DNA of 64,000 bases from Niabella sp. (GCA_017744715.1 JAGIAT010000005.1:124001-188000), one strand, 5' to 3'. Shown: positions 43,736-52,894, counted from the first letter of the stretch. The notes: generated by a model from the letters alone, not told the origin. Program-made: numbers and translations.

Positions 43736-45463
43736 CTAAAAACCCGCGGCTGAATCGTCGCCCCGGTGGTCTGCCACGGCCTCCAGTGTTCCGTCCGGCT
43801 GTACTTTAATAACCTCTGTGCGGCCGATTTGTTTACGATCGTACAGTTCATAACCCATTTTTTTCAGCGCGGCAGCTGTGTTTGCCGGAAAGCCGCTTTC
43901 GATATCGATGCGGTCGGGCAGCCACTGGTGATGAAATTTGGGTTTGTTTACCGCATCATCCGTACTCATCTTAAAATCGATGATGTTGACGATTGTTTGA
44001 AATACCGAGGTGGGAATAGTGGTTCCTCCCGGTGTGCCCGCTACGAGGTAAGGTTTTCCGCTTTTTAATACCAGGGTGGGAGCCATGGAACTGAGCATGC
44101 GTTTGCCGGGTGCAATGGCATTGGCTTTTCCGCCTACGGCGCCAAAAAGATTGGGAGATCCGGGCTTGGCACTGAAATCATCCATTTCATCGTTTAAAAG
44201 AAAGCCGGCGCCTCCTACAACGGTCCGGCTGCCATAGTTATTATTGAGGGTGGTGGTTACCGCTACGGCATTGCCTTCTTTATCCAAAACGCTCAGATGG
44301 GTGGTTTCTTCACTTTCATAACCGGGAACAATGCCCCTTCCGGTTTGTTTGCTGTTGCCGGCTTTTTGCGGATCATAATCCTTCATCCTGTTTTTGAGGT
44401 AGGCGTCGCTGGTAAGTGCTGCAACCGGCACCTGTACAAAATCGGCATCGCCCATATAGCGGGCACGGTCGGCATAAGCCCTGCGTTCGGCTTCCGTCAT
44501 CAATTGTACGGCTGCAGGCGATGCAAATCCCATGACTCCGATATCGTAGGGCTCAATCATTTTCAGCATCTGGTTCAACAGCAATCCTCCGCTGCTGGGC
44601 ATGGGCATGCCAATGACCTCGTATCCCCGGTATGTAAAAAGAAGCGGCTGGCGCGACTTTGCCTGGTAGGCTTTCAGATCGTTCAGGCTGATGATGCCCT
44701 TGCCGCGTTGCATTTCTTCAACAATAAGGCGGGCGGTGGTTCCTTCATAAAAGCCCCGCTGCCCATCTTTTTGAATCCGTTTTAAGGTAGCCGCCAGCTC
44801 TTTCTGAACGAGGGTGTCGCCTTTTTGCCAGGGGGCTTTTTTTACAAAAGCTGTTGGCCGGGTACTGAGTTTTTGAAAATCTTCCCGGTTGGCGTTGAGT
44901 CCATGGGCTTCGGCCGCGGTGATCGCAAAACCCTGTTCGGCAAAATCAATGGCCGGCTGTATCAGCACTTCCATAGGCAACCGGGCATACCGGTGGGCGG
45001 CATACAAACCAGCCACGGTTCCCGGCACACCGGAGGAAAGATGACCGTTTAAGCTTTTTTCGGCAACCGCATTGCCGTTATCGTCGAGGTACATGTCGCG
45101 ATGCGCTTTAGCCGGTGCCATTTCCCGGTAATCCAACGCTATTTTTTCATTATTGGCCAACCGGGCAACCATAAATCCACCGCCGCCGATATTGCCGGCA
45201 CCCGGGTACACTACTGCCAATGCCCATTGCGTGGCAATTGCCGCATCTACCGCGTTGCCTCCTTTTTTTAGCATCTCCAGGCCCGCAAGACTGGCCAGCG
45301 GGTGTGCCGATACAACGGCTCCGTTCGACGTATTGCTGTTTTTTGTAATGCTATAGTGATACGCATCGATACCGGAAACGGTTGCAGGCGGCCTGCCGGT
45401 TTTTTTAGTGGCGGTGCAGGCGGCTAATAAGAACAGGGTTCCGGTAACAATCAGGTGGCGCAT
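43736..45463 (-). CDS. ggt: Gamma-glutamyltransferase, lipoprotein form
   Basis: Cleaves gamma-glutamyl bonds of glutathione and related peptides in the periplasm. The N-terminus MRHLIVTGTLFLLAACTATKK has a lipobox (LAAC, Cys 16), so it should be membrane-anchored. Large-subunit stretches are GGNAVDAAIATQWALAVVYPGAGNIGGGGFMV (in pieces) and LDYREMAP. Autoprocessing should occur before Thr 387 in EETTHLSVLDKEGNAVAVTTTLN, the small-subunit nucleophile, followed by LNDEMDDFS and LSSMAPT. 575 aa, full length. Single gene. Confidence 0.95.
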   Translation of the reverse strand: MRHLIVTGTLFLLAACTATKKTGRPPATVSGIDAYHYSITKNSNTSNGAVVSAHPLASLAGLEMLKKGGNAVDAAIATQWALAVVYPGAGNIGGGGFMVARLANNEKIALDYREMAPAKAHRDMYLDDNGNAVAEKSLNGHLSSGVPGTVAGLYAAHRYARLPMEVLIQPAIDFAEQGFAITAAEAHGLNANREDFQKLSTRPTAFVKKAPWQKGDTLVQKELAATLKRIQKDGQRGFYEGTTARLIVEEMQRGKGIISLNDLKAYQAKSRQPLLFTYRGYEVIGMPMPSSGGLLLNQMLKMIEPYDIGVMGFASPAAVQLMTEAERRAYADRARYMGDADFVQVPVAALTSDAYLKNRMKDYDPQKAGNSKQTGRGIVPGYESEETTHLSVLDKEGNAVAVTTTLNNNYGSRTVVGGAGFLLNDEMDDFSAKPGSPNLFGAVGGKANAIAPGKRMLSSMAPTLVLKSGKPYLVAGTPGGTTIPTSVFQTIVNIIDFKMSTDDAVNKPKFHHQWLPDRIDIESGFPANTAAALKKMGYELYDRKQIGRTEVIKVQPDGTLEAVADHRGDDSAAGF

Positions 45464-45509
45464 GAAGATAAAATTTAGCGAAAGGTAAAAAAAAGTTTCT
45501 GGTTTATGT

Positions 45510-45600
45510 TTTTACAGTTATCAGTTATGAGGTTTCAGTTTTCAGCGATCAGTTTTCAGCGATCAGTTTTCAGTAATCAGTTTTCAGGAATCAGTGATCG
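45510..45600. repeat. TCAGTTWTCAG-type short repeats, copy 2
   Basis: Repeated AGTTATCAG, AGTTTTCAGCGATC and AGTTTTCAGTAATC units fill much of the 320-bp gap between divergent ggt and the PIG-L gene. About 60 nt later comes CCTTAAACCTGGAACCTTAAA followed by CAAAAT (45667-45692), which has a counterpart at 60588-60617. No gene is seen in the gap. Confidence 0.78.
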
Positions 45601-45783
45601 GCTTTCGGTCATGAGTTGACTATGCCCGGAATTGGAGATCTGGCACCAGGTGTGGAACGAATCTAACCTTAAACCTGGAACCTTAAACAAAATGCAATCA
45701 GTCTTTAGTTCTCAGGATACACGAACAGCTAAAAGCTGATCGCTAAAGGCTTAACTATCGGTTCTCCATTGTATATTCGTAAG

Positions 45784-48270
45784 ATGAAGCGTATTGTGTA
45801 TTCTTTGTTTTTAGTATGTTTTTGCGGGGCGGCCTTTGCACAGGGGCCGCGGAGCTGGTCGGGCAGCGAGATCCTCCAGGGCATCCGGAAGCTGAATGTG
45901 TTGGGCTCTGTTCTTTACCTGGCCGCACACCCGGATGATGAAAATACCCGGTTGATCACCTACCTGGCCAATGACCGGTTTTATCGTACCGGTTACCTGT
46001 CGCTGACCCGCGGGGATGGCGGTCAGAACCTGATCGGGGAAGAGCAGGGGATCGAACTGGGATTGATCCGTACACAGGAATTACTTGCAGCGCGGCGTAT
46101 AGACGGCGGAGAGCAGTTTTTTACGCGTGCCTTTGATTTTGGATTTTCAAAAAACCCGGAGGAAACCTTTACGATCTGGAACCGGGGGCTGGTGCTGAGC
46201 GATGTGGTATGGGTGATCCGGAAATTTCAGCCGGATGTGATCATTACCCGGTTTCCTACTACGGGAGAGGGAGGGCATGGACATCATACCGCTTCGGCGA
46301 TTCTTGCCAATGATGCTTTTAAAGCGGCTGCAGATCCCCGGCAATACCCGGAGCAGTTAAAATATGTGAAGCCCTGGCAGGCCCGGCGGATCTTATGGAA
46401 TACATTTAATTTCGGAGGTACCAACACCACCGATCCTTCGCAGTTTAAAATTGATGCGGGCGGTTACAATGCGCCGCTGGGAAAAAGCTACGGGGAAATA
46501 GCTGCGCTCAGCAGAAGCCAGCATAAGAGCCAGGGATTTGGTTCTGCCGGCACCAGGGGCGAAAGCTGGGAATACTTTAAAACCACCGGCGGTCCTGCAC
46601 CGGAAAAAGATCTTATGGACGGCGTGGATCTGAGCTGGAACCGTATCGGTGCGGAGGGAAAAAAGATCGCGGATGCGGTTAAAAAAATTGAAGCGCAGTT
46701 TTCCGTGCTGAATCCCGAAGCATCGGTAAAACCGCTGGTGGACCTGTACCAGCAACTGGCGGCATTACCCGGCTCTTACTGGAAACAAAAAAAGATGGAG
46801 GAAGTACAGGCGTTGATCCGGCAGTGCAGCGGATTATTTATACGCGCTGTCAGTAATCTGCAGATGGTGTTTCCCGGGGAAACCATAAAACTGAATGCGA
46901 ATATCATCAACCGCTCGGATATACGGATGCAGCTGAAGCAGGTAAAGATCGGGAAGAGTGATCTGCCTGCAGACCAGTTGCTGGAAAAGAACCGGAATAT
47001 AAATCAGCCGGTGATGGTAACGATCGATGATACGGCCGCCCTTACACAACCATACTGGTTGCGTGAACCAATGACGCCCGCCAACTATACCGTACAGGAT
47101 CAGCAACAGATAGGGATTCCGGATGCTATTCCGGCGTACAGCGCCGAAATAACCATTGCGGTGGAAGGCGTTCCGTTTACCTTTACCGAACCGGTATTGT
47201 ATAATTTTGCAGATCCGGTGAAAGGAGAGTTATACGAGCCGTTGGTTATTGCCCCAAGGGTGGCCGTTCAGCTATCACCCAAACTGGTGTTGTTTCAAAA
47301 AGGAGCAACGGAAACCCGTTCCATAAAACTGCAGCCGGTGATCAATAAGCCGCTTCCCGGACACCTGGGCTTTGGCCTGGCAGGACTTCCGGACGCAAAT
47401 GCTGCGGCTGTTGCCGACACCGGGGCAGGCGTGCAGATACCTGTAAGTAACCGCCAGCTGAAACAACCCGTAACAGCGGTATACGGAACGGTGTGGGATC
47501 AGACGGCACCGGAAAAAAAATATTCACAGGCCCTCAAATCGATCCATTACGATCATATCCCTTATATCAATTATTTCTTTACCGATTCCGTTAAGCTGCT
47601 CAATATTGATCTGAAAACAGCCGGCAAAACGATCGGGTATATACCCGGCGCAGGCGATAAGGTGCCGGAAGTATTAACGGCAATGGGGTACCAGGTGGTA
47701 TTGCTGGACCGGAACCGGCTGATGACAACAGACCTTTCGGTATTTGATGCCATTGTAACCGGTGTGCGGGCTTATAATATCCATGAATGGTTAAATGATG
47801 CGTATGACCAGTTAATGACCTATGTACGTAACGGCGGCAACCTGGTTGTACAATACAATACCAATAATAATATCGGACCTGTAAAAGCAAAAATAGGTCC
47901 CTATGATTTTTCCATTTCGCGGAACCGGATCACCGACGAGCAGGCTGCGGTGCGCTTTATCGACGCCTCCATGCCCGTGCTGAACTATCCGAATAAAATT
48001 ACCCGGGAAGACTTTTCGGGCTGGGTGCAGGAGCGCAGTACCTATCATGGTTCCGGGTGGAACGCACAGCTGAAACCGGTATTGGCGATGCACGACCCGG
48101 GAGAACAGGATGATTCAGGAGCCTTGCTTACCGGCAAATACGGGAAGGGATATTTTACCTATTGCGGGCTTGCATTCTTCCGGCAGTTGCCGGCGGCAGT
48201 TCCGGGAGCTATTCGTTTATTTGCAAATATTATTGCGCTAAATTCGCAAACTTCAACAACCGATAAATGA
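45784..48270 (+). CDS. Large exported PIG-L (LmbE-like) family deacetylase
   Basis: Probably a periplasmic zinc N-deacetylase acting on an N-acetylated sugar or glycoconjugate. From the ATG at 45784 (828 aa): signal peptide (1-18), LmbE-like domain (about 30-290) with zinc motif AHPDDE (H49-P-D51-D52) and second-site His in GEGGHGHHTAS (about 165-168), a long middle beta-rich part (about 300-590), and a C-terminal part (about 600-810, from TIGYIPGAGDKVPEVL) resembling glutamine-amidotransferase-like folds. Much longer than the 230-aa BshB enzymes. The next gene, a 59-aa membrane protein, overlaps its stop codon. Confidence 0.88.
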   Translation: MKRIVYSLFLVCFCGAAFAQGPRSWSGSEILQGIRKLNVLGSVLYLAAHPDDENTRLITYLANDRFYRTGYLSLTRGDGGQNLIGEEQGIELGLIRTQELLAARRIDGGEQFFTRAFDFGFSKNPEETFTIWNRGLVLSDVVWVIRKFQPDVIITRFPTTGEGGHGHHTASAILANDAFKAAADPRQYPEQLKYVKPWQARRILWNTFNFGGTNTTDPSQFKIDAGGYNAPLGKSYGEIAALSRSQHKSQGFGSAGTRGESWEYFKTTGGPAPEKDLMDGVDLSWNRIGAEGKKIADAVKKIEAQFSVLNPEASVKPLVDLYQQLAALPGSYWKQKKMEEVQALIRQCSGLFIRAVSNLQMVFPGETIKLNANIINRSDIRMQLKQVKIGKSDLPADQLLEKNRNINQPVMVTIDDTAALTQPYWLREPMTPANYTVQDQQQIGIPDAIPAYSAEITIAVEGVPFTFTEPVLYNFADPVKGELYEPLVIAPRVAVQLSPKLVLFQKGATETRSIKLQPVINKPLPGHLGFGLAGLPDANAAAVADTGAGVQIPVSNRQLKQPVTAVYGTVWDQTAPEKKYSQALKSIHYDHIPYINYFFTDSVKLLNIDLKTAGKTIGYIPGAGDKVPEVLTAMGYQVVLLDRNRLMTTDLSVFDAIVTGVRAYNIHEWLNDAYDQLMTYVRNGGNLVVQYNTNNNIGPVKAKIGPYDFSISRNRITDEQAAVRFIDASMPVLNYPNKITREDFSGWVQERSTYHGSGWNAQLKPVLAMHDPGEQDDSGALLTGKYGKGYFTYCGLAFFRQLPAAVPGAIRLFANIIALNSQTSTTDK

Positions 48271-48446
48271 CAGATAAGAAAAAGGAATTCATGGGGATCC
48301 GCCGGGGCGAGATGGCGTTTTTGGTGGCCATCGTGATCGGACTGGTAGTAGGAACGCTTATAAAAAAAATAAGGCTGGGACTGATGCTGGGACTGATCAT
48401 CGGGCTGGGGATCGTATTTATGAATAGTTTGCGGGCGAAGCGTTGA
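48267..48446 (+). CDS. Small two-helix membrane protein (59 aa) overlapping the PIG-L stop codon
   Basis: MTDKKKEFMGIRRGEMAFLV begins a 59-aa product with a charged N-terminus and two hydrophobic segments (about residues 17-31 and 38-52), separated by KKIR, ending SLRAKR. The ATG overlaps the PIG-L TGA as ATGA, the standard sign of translational coupling. The Gly-rich helices (GLVVGTLIKK, GLMLGLIIGLG) suggest a membrane-inserted hairpin. Function not recognised. Confidence rests on coupling and topology, since the ORF is short. Confidence 0.65.
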   Translation: MTDKKKEFMGIRRGEMAFLVAIVIGLVVGTLIKKIRLGLMLGLIIGLGIVFMNSLRAKR

Positions 48447-48454
48447 GCGGGGCG

Positions 48455-49062
48455 GATAGGCAATGGTGAATGGTGAAAAGGGATCCATGTCGTTTCCTTA
48501 AAGGCGTAGATCACACCCGGGGCGTGACAGGTTGCACAGATCTGGCGGCTTTAACAGAGATCAAAAACAGCGCAGCGCAGGTGCCGAAGGCGCCGCAGGC
48601 GCCATCAGTGCATCTGCGGCAACCATAAAAATTGTTGATGTAGGGTATTGAATAATGAATGGTGAAAAGGGGATCCATGTCGTTTCCTTAAAGCCGTAGA
48701 TCACGCCCGGGGGCGTGACAGGTTGCACAGAGCTGGCGGTTTTAATAGAGATCAAAAACAGCGCAGCGCAGGTGCCGCAGGCGCCATCAGTGCATCCGCG
48801 GCAACCATAAAGAATGTTGGGGCAGGGTATGGAATAGTGAATGATCAATGATGAATGGTGAATAGTGAAAAGGGGACCCATGTCATTTCCTTAAAGCCGT
48901 AGATCACGCTGGGGGCGTGACAGGTTGCACAGATCTGGCGGCTTTAACAGAGATCAAAAACAGCGCAGCCAGGTGCCGCAGGCGCCATCAGTGCATCCGC
49001 GGCAACTATAAAAATTGTTAAGGCGGGGTATGGAATTGTGAATGATCAATGGTGAATGGTGT
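48455..49062. repeat. Tandem intergenic repeat C, three copies of a 190-203 bp unit
   Basis: Each unit has GAATGGTGAAAAGG, then GGATCCATGTCGTTTCCTTA, a GGGCGTGACAGGTTGCACAGA stretch (one base split), GCGCAG...GGTGCCG...GGCGCCATCAGTGC and ATCCGCGGCAACCATAAA. The GGATCC-type anchor is at 48481, 48671 and 48874, so spacings are about 190 and 203 bp. AATGGTGAA/GATCAATG short repeats mark the unit joints. Fills the 657-bp gap between the two small membrane-protein genes. Confidence 0.88.
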
Positions 49063-49103
49063 ATTTTAACAGAAGCATAATAAAGGATTTTCAATTCGTA
49101 TAA

Positions 49104-49241
49104 ATGCAAAAGGAAAAGCATATACAGGAAGAAGAAAAAGCGCCCCTGCTCGGGTCCTGGACAAGATGGTATGTGCTTGTGATCGTAGTGCTGTTGCTGC
49201 TGATTGCCTGCTTTTACTGGATTACAAAAAACTATTCATGA
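49104..49241 (+). CDS. Small single-helix membrane protein (45 aa) upstream of a sodium:solute symporter
   Basis: MQKEKHIQEEEKAPLLGSWT begins a 45-aa product with an acidic/basic N-terminal half and one membrane helix (WYVLVIVVLLLLIACFYWI), ending TKNYS. Its TGA overlaps the ATG of the symporter as ATGA, so the two are translationally coupled. The predicted topology is N-terminus cytoplasmic or signal-anchor. A helper or assembly subunit of the symporter is plausible but unproven. Confidence 0.7.
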   Translation: MQKEKHIQEEEKAPLLGSWTRWYVLVIVVLLLLIACFYWITKNYS

Positions 49242-50938
49242 AGTCGCTGGACTGGTTTGTACTCATTATAACGTTGGCAGCCATTATCCTTTACGGGGTA
49301 TATAAAAGCCGTACCACGCGCGATCTCGACGGGTATTTCCTCTCCAACCGCAGTATGCCCTGGTACCTGATCCTTTTAAGCATCATGGGTACCCAGGCAA
49401 GTGCCATTACTTTTCTTGCAGCACCGGGCCAGGCGTATACGGATGGTATGCGCTTTATCCAGTACTACTTTGGGTTGCCGCTGGCAGCGATTGTTATTTG
49501 TATATCTTTTGTTCCGGTTTTCAGCCGGCTTAAAGTATTTACTGCTTATGAATACCTGGAGCAGCGTTTTGATCTGAAGACCCGGACGCTTACTTCCTTC
49601 CTGTTCCTGTTGCAACGGGGGCTTTCCACCGGTATCAGTATTTATGCGCCTTCCATCATTTTGTCGGTATTGCTGGGCTGGAATATTTACCTTACCAACC
49701 TGTTCATGGGCGGGTTGCTGATCATTTATACCGTTACCGGCGGCGCGCGCGCGGTAGCCTATACCCAAACCTTCCAGTTCCTGATCATCATCGGGGCCAT
49801 GGTTACTGCGGGGTATTTTATCGTAAAAGACCTGCCGCCGGGCATTGGCTTCAGCGATGCATTGCTGGTAGGAGGAAAGCTCGGGAAAATGAACGTGATC
49901 ACCACCGGGTTTAAAGACGGCCGGTTCGACTGGGGCGAGCGGTACAATATTTTCAGCGGGATAATCGGCGGCTTTTTCCTGCTGTTGTCCTACTTCGGAA
50001 CCGATCAGTCGCAGGTGGGCCGTTACCTTACCGCCCGCAATCTTACCGAAAGCCGCCTCGGGCTGTTGATGAACGGGATCGTGAAAGTGCCCATGCAGTT
50101 CTTTATTTTATTGATCGGTGTATTGGTGTTTACATTTTACCAGTTCAATAAGGCCCCGGCATTTTTTAATGAACTGGAGCTGAAGCGGCTGGAACAATCG
50201 GTGTACAGCGATTCCCTGCATCATTTAAAACAGGAGCTGCAGTCCATCCAGCAACGGAAAGAAGCCGCATTGGCATTGTATCCGGGTCAGCGGGAAACGG
50301 CTTTTCAGCAGTTGCGGGTACTTCAAAAAGAAACCGATGCGGTGCGGGTGCAGATCAAAGGACTGGTAAAGAAGAACGGCGGAGCGGATAATGATACCAA
50401 CTATATTTTCCTGCATTTTGTAGTGGACTATTTACCGGCCGGGCTGGTAGGCCTCATCATAGCCATTATTTTTCTTGCCAGCTGGGGCAGCATTGCTGCC
50501 GCATTAAATTCCCTGGCCTCCAGTACGGTGATCGATTTTCATAAGCGGTTTTCTTCAAAAAAACACCCGGAAGAAAAGGAGTACCAGATATCGAAGCGCT
50601 ATACACTTTTATGGGGGCTCTTTTGTATTGCGGTGGCTATGTTTGTTTCCAATTGGGGCAATAGTTTAATTGAAGTGGTTAATGTACTGGGCTCGCTGTT
50701 CTATGGTACCATTCTCGGTATTTTCCTGGTAGCATTCTATTGCAGGCAAATAAAGGGAAATGCCGTATTCTGGGCAGCGCTTATTGCCGAACTGATTGTG
50801 GTGCTTTTATTTTTCCTGAATGAATATAAGGTAATTGCGCTGGGATTCCTGTGGCTGAATGCTATTGGAGCGTTGCTCGTATGGGGCATCAGTTATCTGT
50901 TGCAGTTACGTACACCAAAGCAGGCCATGCGTATTTGA
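49238..50938 (+). CDS. Sodium:solute symporter (SSS family) with a helical insert
   Basis: 566 aa from the ATG at 49238, chosen because it overlaps the stop of the 45-aa gene; a longer in-frame start at 49166 lies inside that gene. About 13 membrane segments, with DGYFLSNRSMPWYLILLSIMGTQASAITFLAAPG (in pieces), FTAYEYLEQRFD and SWGSIAAALNSLASSTVIDF. Between two helices there is an unusual charged helical insert (about residues 305-390) rich in Gln, Glu and Lys. Not closely like the two arabinose-locus symporters. Proximity to the PIG-L gene suggests a sugar-like or amine substrate. Confidence 0.9.
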   Translation: MKSLDWFVLIITLAAIILYGVYKSRTTRDLDGYFLSNRSMPWYLILLSIMGTQASAITFLAAPGQAYTDGMRFIQYYFGLPLAAIVICISFVPVFSRLKVFTAYEYLEQRFDLKTRTLTSFLFLLQRGLSTGISIYAPSIILSVLLGWNIYLTNLFMGGLLIIYTVTGGARAVAYTQTFQFLIIIGAMVTAGYFIVKDLPPGIGFSDALLVGGKLGKMNVITTGFKDGRFDWGERYNIFSGIIGGFFLLLSYFGTDQSQVGRYLTARNLTESRLGLLMNGIVKVPMQFFILLIGVLVFTFYQFNKAPAFFNELELKRLEQSVYSDSLHHLKQELQSIQQRKEAALALYPGQRETAFQQLRVLQKETDAVRVQIKGLVKKNGGADNDTNYIFLHFVVDYLPAGLVGLIIAIIFLASWGSIAAALNSLASSTVIDFHKRFSSKKHPEEKEYQISKRYTLLWGLFCIAVAMFVSNWGNSLIEVVNVLGSLFYGTILGIFLVAFYCRQIKGNAVFWAALIAELIVVLLFFLNEYKVIALGFLWLNAIGALLVWGISYLLQLRTPKQAMRI

Positions 50939-50959
50939 TGCTGAACTGCCGGGGCCGCA

Positions 50960-51517
50960 TTAATACCCGAGGTTGTTAAGAATAAACCTGCAACGCTGTT
51001 GGATGGTACCGGTTGGTACCTCTACCACCTGGTAGCGGTAACGGGTATAGGTGGCTTTCAGCTGCTCATAGGTAAAAACGGCTTCTTCCCAGCTTTGTTT
51101 GCGTTCCGTATCGGTTGTATAAATTGCTTTCCATGGAGGCAACATGAATACCGTTGGGTTGTAGCGGTGCGTCCATGCCGCTTCCCCCATGTCTGCTGAA
51201 ATGCCCCGGCCGGTGAGGGTAGCATAACAAAGCGTGTCCGGTATACCCCGGTCAAAGAAAAAAAACATATCCGGATTGTGTTGTGCTTTTTTCAGCGTTA
51301 CCATATAGCTTTCTACAGACCGTTTCAGCATCATACGGGTATAAAGCTCCTGGTCTTTCCAGGGAAGCGCCGTTCCTTCGGCAGCCATCTGCTCCCGGAT
51401 GATCTGCCGGGCTACTTCCGGTACCACCTGAAAATGCGGCCCTTCCAATGCCGTAAGCAAGGTGGTTTTTCCCGACCCCGGTCCGCCGGTGAAGATGTAA
51501 AAATGATCGGCGTTCAT
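50960..51517 (-). CDS. Small AAA-type ATPase / nucleotide kinase-like protein
   Basis: A 185-aa P-loop protein starting MNADHFYIFTGGPGSGKTTL: Walker A GGPGSGKT at residues 11-18, followed by VVPEVARQIIREQMAAEGTALPWKDQELYTRMMLKRSVESY (in pieces) and a Walker B-like FFFDRGIPDTLCYATLTG. This is the AAA_28-type pattern seen in predicted ATPases and kinases acting on small molecules. Substrate unknown. Its start overlaps the stop of the VanX-like gene by 4 nt, so the two are coupled. Confidence 0.8.
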   Translation of the reverse strand: MNADHFYIFTGGPGSGKTTLLTALEGPHFQVVPEVARQIIREQMAAEGTALPWKDQELYTRMMLKRSVESYMVTLKKAQHNPDMFFFFDRGIPDTLCYATLTGRGISADMGEAAWTHRYNPTVFMLPPWKAIYTTDTERKQSWEEAVFTYEQLKATYTRYRYQVVEVPTGTIQQRCRFILNNLGY

Positions 51518-52224
51518 TTGTTGTATCTGCTCAGTTGTTTAAATGAAAGATCCAGCACATCAAACTGGCCGGCTGTAAATGTATAATGCCAACACTCGGA
51601 ATCGAGGGGCTTAAAACCATGCCGCTCCATTGCGGTTTTTAATTGCTCCCGGTTGCGACGCACCTGTGGCGGCAGCGCTGTAAAGCTATGATGCGCAGTA
51701 TCGGTAAAATTGTCAAATCCTGTACCCATCGGTAATTCCTGTCCTGTTTTCAGATCGATCAATGTAAGGTCTACCGCCGTTCCGCGGTTATGGTTGCTTC
51801 CTTTTGCGGGATTGGCCACATACCGTTCATCTTTTACCAGCTCCCAGAATTTTTCGGAAACGCCAAACGGGCGATAGGCATCAAATATTTTTATGCCCAA
51901 ACCTTCCGCCTTTAGTTCTGCCTGTACCGCCGCCAGTGCTTCGGCAGCCGGCCGTCGCATAAAAGTAATACGCGTGCCTGCAGGGTACATGCGTCTTTGC
52001 ATGAAGTTATGCGTGGAGGCATACCGGAGATCATAGACCAGGCCAGGTATGCGGCTTTTTAATTCCACCAGGCGGTTATCAGCGTTTTTACGGATAGCCT
52101 CGCGGTATTCGTCTCCGGACCGCAGGATGGGGAAGGAATAAGATTGGGCAGAACAGGTCAAAGCTGCCCAGCATACCATAAGAAAACAGGCGCGTTTATA
52201 AAGAGAAATGTGTTGCTGATTCAT
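51514..52224 (-). CDS. M15 family D-alanyl-D-alanine dipeptidase (VanX/DdpX-like), exported
   Basis: Zinc peptidase that cleaves D-Ala-D-Ala dipeptide, for cell-wall recycling or nutrition. The 236-aa protein has a signal-like N-terminus (hydrophobic about 11-26) and the complete VanX metal site: His 145 and Asp 152 in KGSNHNRGTAVDLTLI, Glu 210 and His 213 in SECWHYTF. IFDAYRP is another family stretch. The presence of a signal suggests a periplasmic recycling enzyme, not vancomycin resistance; no vanH or vanA-like ligase is nearby. Coupled to the downstream ATPase gene. Confidence 0.9.
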   Translation of the reverse strand: MNQQHISLYKRACFLMVCWAALTCSAQSYSFPILRSGDEYREAIRKNADNRLVELKSRIPGLVYDLRYASTHNFMQRRMYPAGTRITFMRRPAAEALAAVQAELKAEGLGIKIFDAYRPFGVSEKFWELVKDERYVANPAKGSNHNRGTAVDLTLIDLKTGQELPMGTGFDNFTDTAHHSFTALPPQVRRNREQLKTAMERHGFKPLDSECWHYTFTAGQFDVLDLSFKQLSRYNK

Positions 52225-52381
52225 ACCAGGAAAGTATTACAACTTCATAAAATGGCAAATAGTTTTTTGTTTGCGCTGATGGCTACGGGGATAAAAGCAG
52301 GAGTGCATAGCTTTTCCCGGTGGGCAAGCATATACGCGGTTTGAAAGGGCGCAGCCGAATGGCTGGATAAAGCAGGATAGG

Positions 52382-52813
52382 TTAGAGCCGGTCTTTGAGT
52401 ACTGCAATACACCTGGATGTTTCTGATGTTGGGTTAAAATGAAACACCGCGTACCAGCCCTCATCCAGTGGCACAAAATAGCCATGGCCTCTGTAGTATT
52501 TTGCGTGATCCCTGTTTTTAAACGTGTTCAGGGGTTTGCCAAGCACCGTATCGCCATGAAGGGTAAACCGTTTGTCGGTGGTAAAGATGCATTTGACCCG
52601 GTTCTCTTTTTTTGTATCAACCGCTACGATATACCTTACAGAATCAACAACCAGCTGAACGCTAGGATAAGCATCGTTAAAGCGCATAAAGGAGGAGTTG
52701 CCAGAGATTGCCCCCTGCCAGGTATCGCCTAAATCCGGCAATTTTTGTGCTCCTGCGAGGATGTGCATCAGCAAACCAATCATGCACCCGGTCAGATACC
52801 TTGCTTTGCTCAT
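52382..52813 (-). CDS. Hypothetical exported protein, 143 aa
   Basis: Function not recognised. The signal peptide MSKARYLTGCMIGLLMHILAGAQ is followed by about 118 residues of predicted beta-rich domain with alternating hydrophobic and charged residues (SVQLVVDSVRYIVAVDT, RFTLHGDTV, GWYAVFHFNPT) and two Cys (VKCIF, SRCIAVL) that could form a disulfide. Monocistronic, divergent from the flavoprotein gene and about 157 nt from the VanX-like gene. Confidence 0.6.
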   Translation of the reverse strand: MSKARYLTGCMIGLLMHILAGAQKLPDLGDTWQGAISGNSSFMRFNDAYPSVQLVVDSVRYIVAVDTKKENRVKCIFTTDKRFTLHGDTVLGKPLNTFKNRDHAKYYRGHGYFVPLDEGWYAVFHFNPTSETSRCIAVLKDRL

Positions 52814-52886
52814 AGTTGTTGATGTTTAAAATCAGTTATGTATAAAGTTAAGTAATCCGGACGGAATTATTAAAAACGGGGTATCT

Positions 52887-52894
52887 TATCTTTG
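52887..52894 (+). promoter_or_regulatory. Candidate -7 box TATCTTTG for the flavoprotein gene
   Basis: Exact TAnnTTTG match 14 nt before the TTG start at 52909. This gives a very short leader and supports the TTG as the true start. No clear upstream TTTG box. Confidence 0.5.

Noticed and set aside
48455..49062. Repeats considered as a CRISPR array
   Set aside because: Units are about 195 bp and contiguous, without short identical repeats separated by unique spacers, and no cas genes are present. The same holds for repeats A and B.
51514..52224. VanX-like peptidase as part of a vancomycin-resistance cluster
   Set aside because: No D-Ala-D-Lac ligase, VanH-type dehydrogenase or VanRS pair is nearby, and the protein carries a signal sequence, which fits cell-wall recycling.
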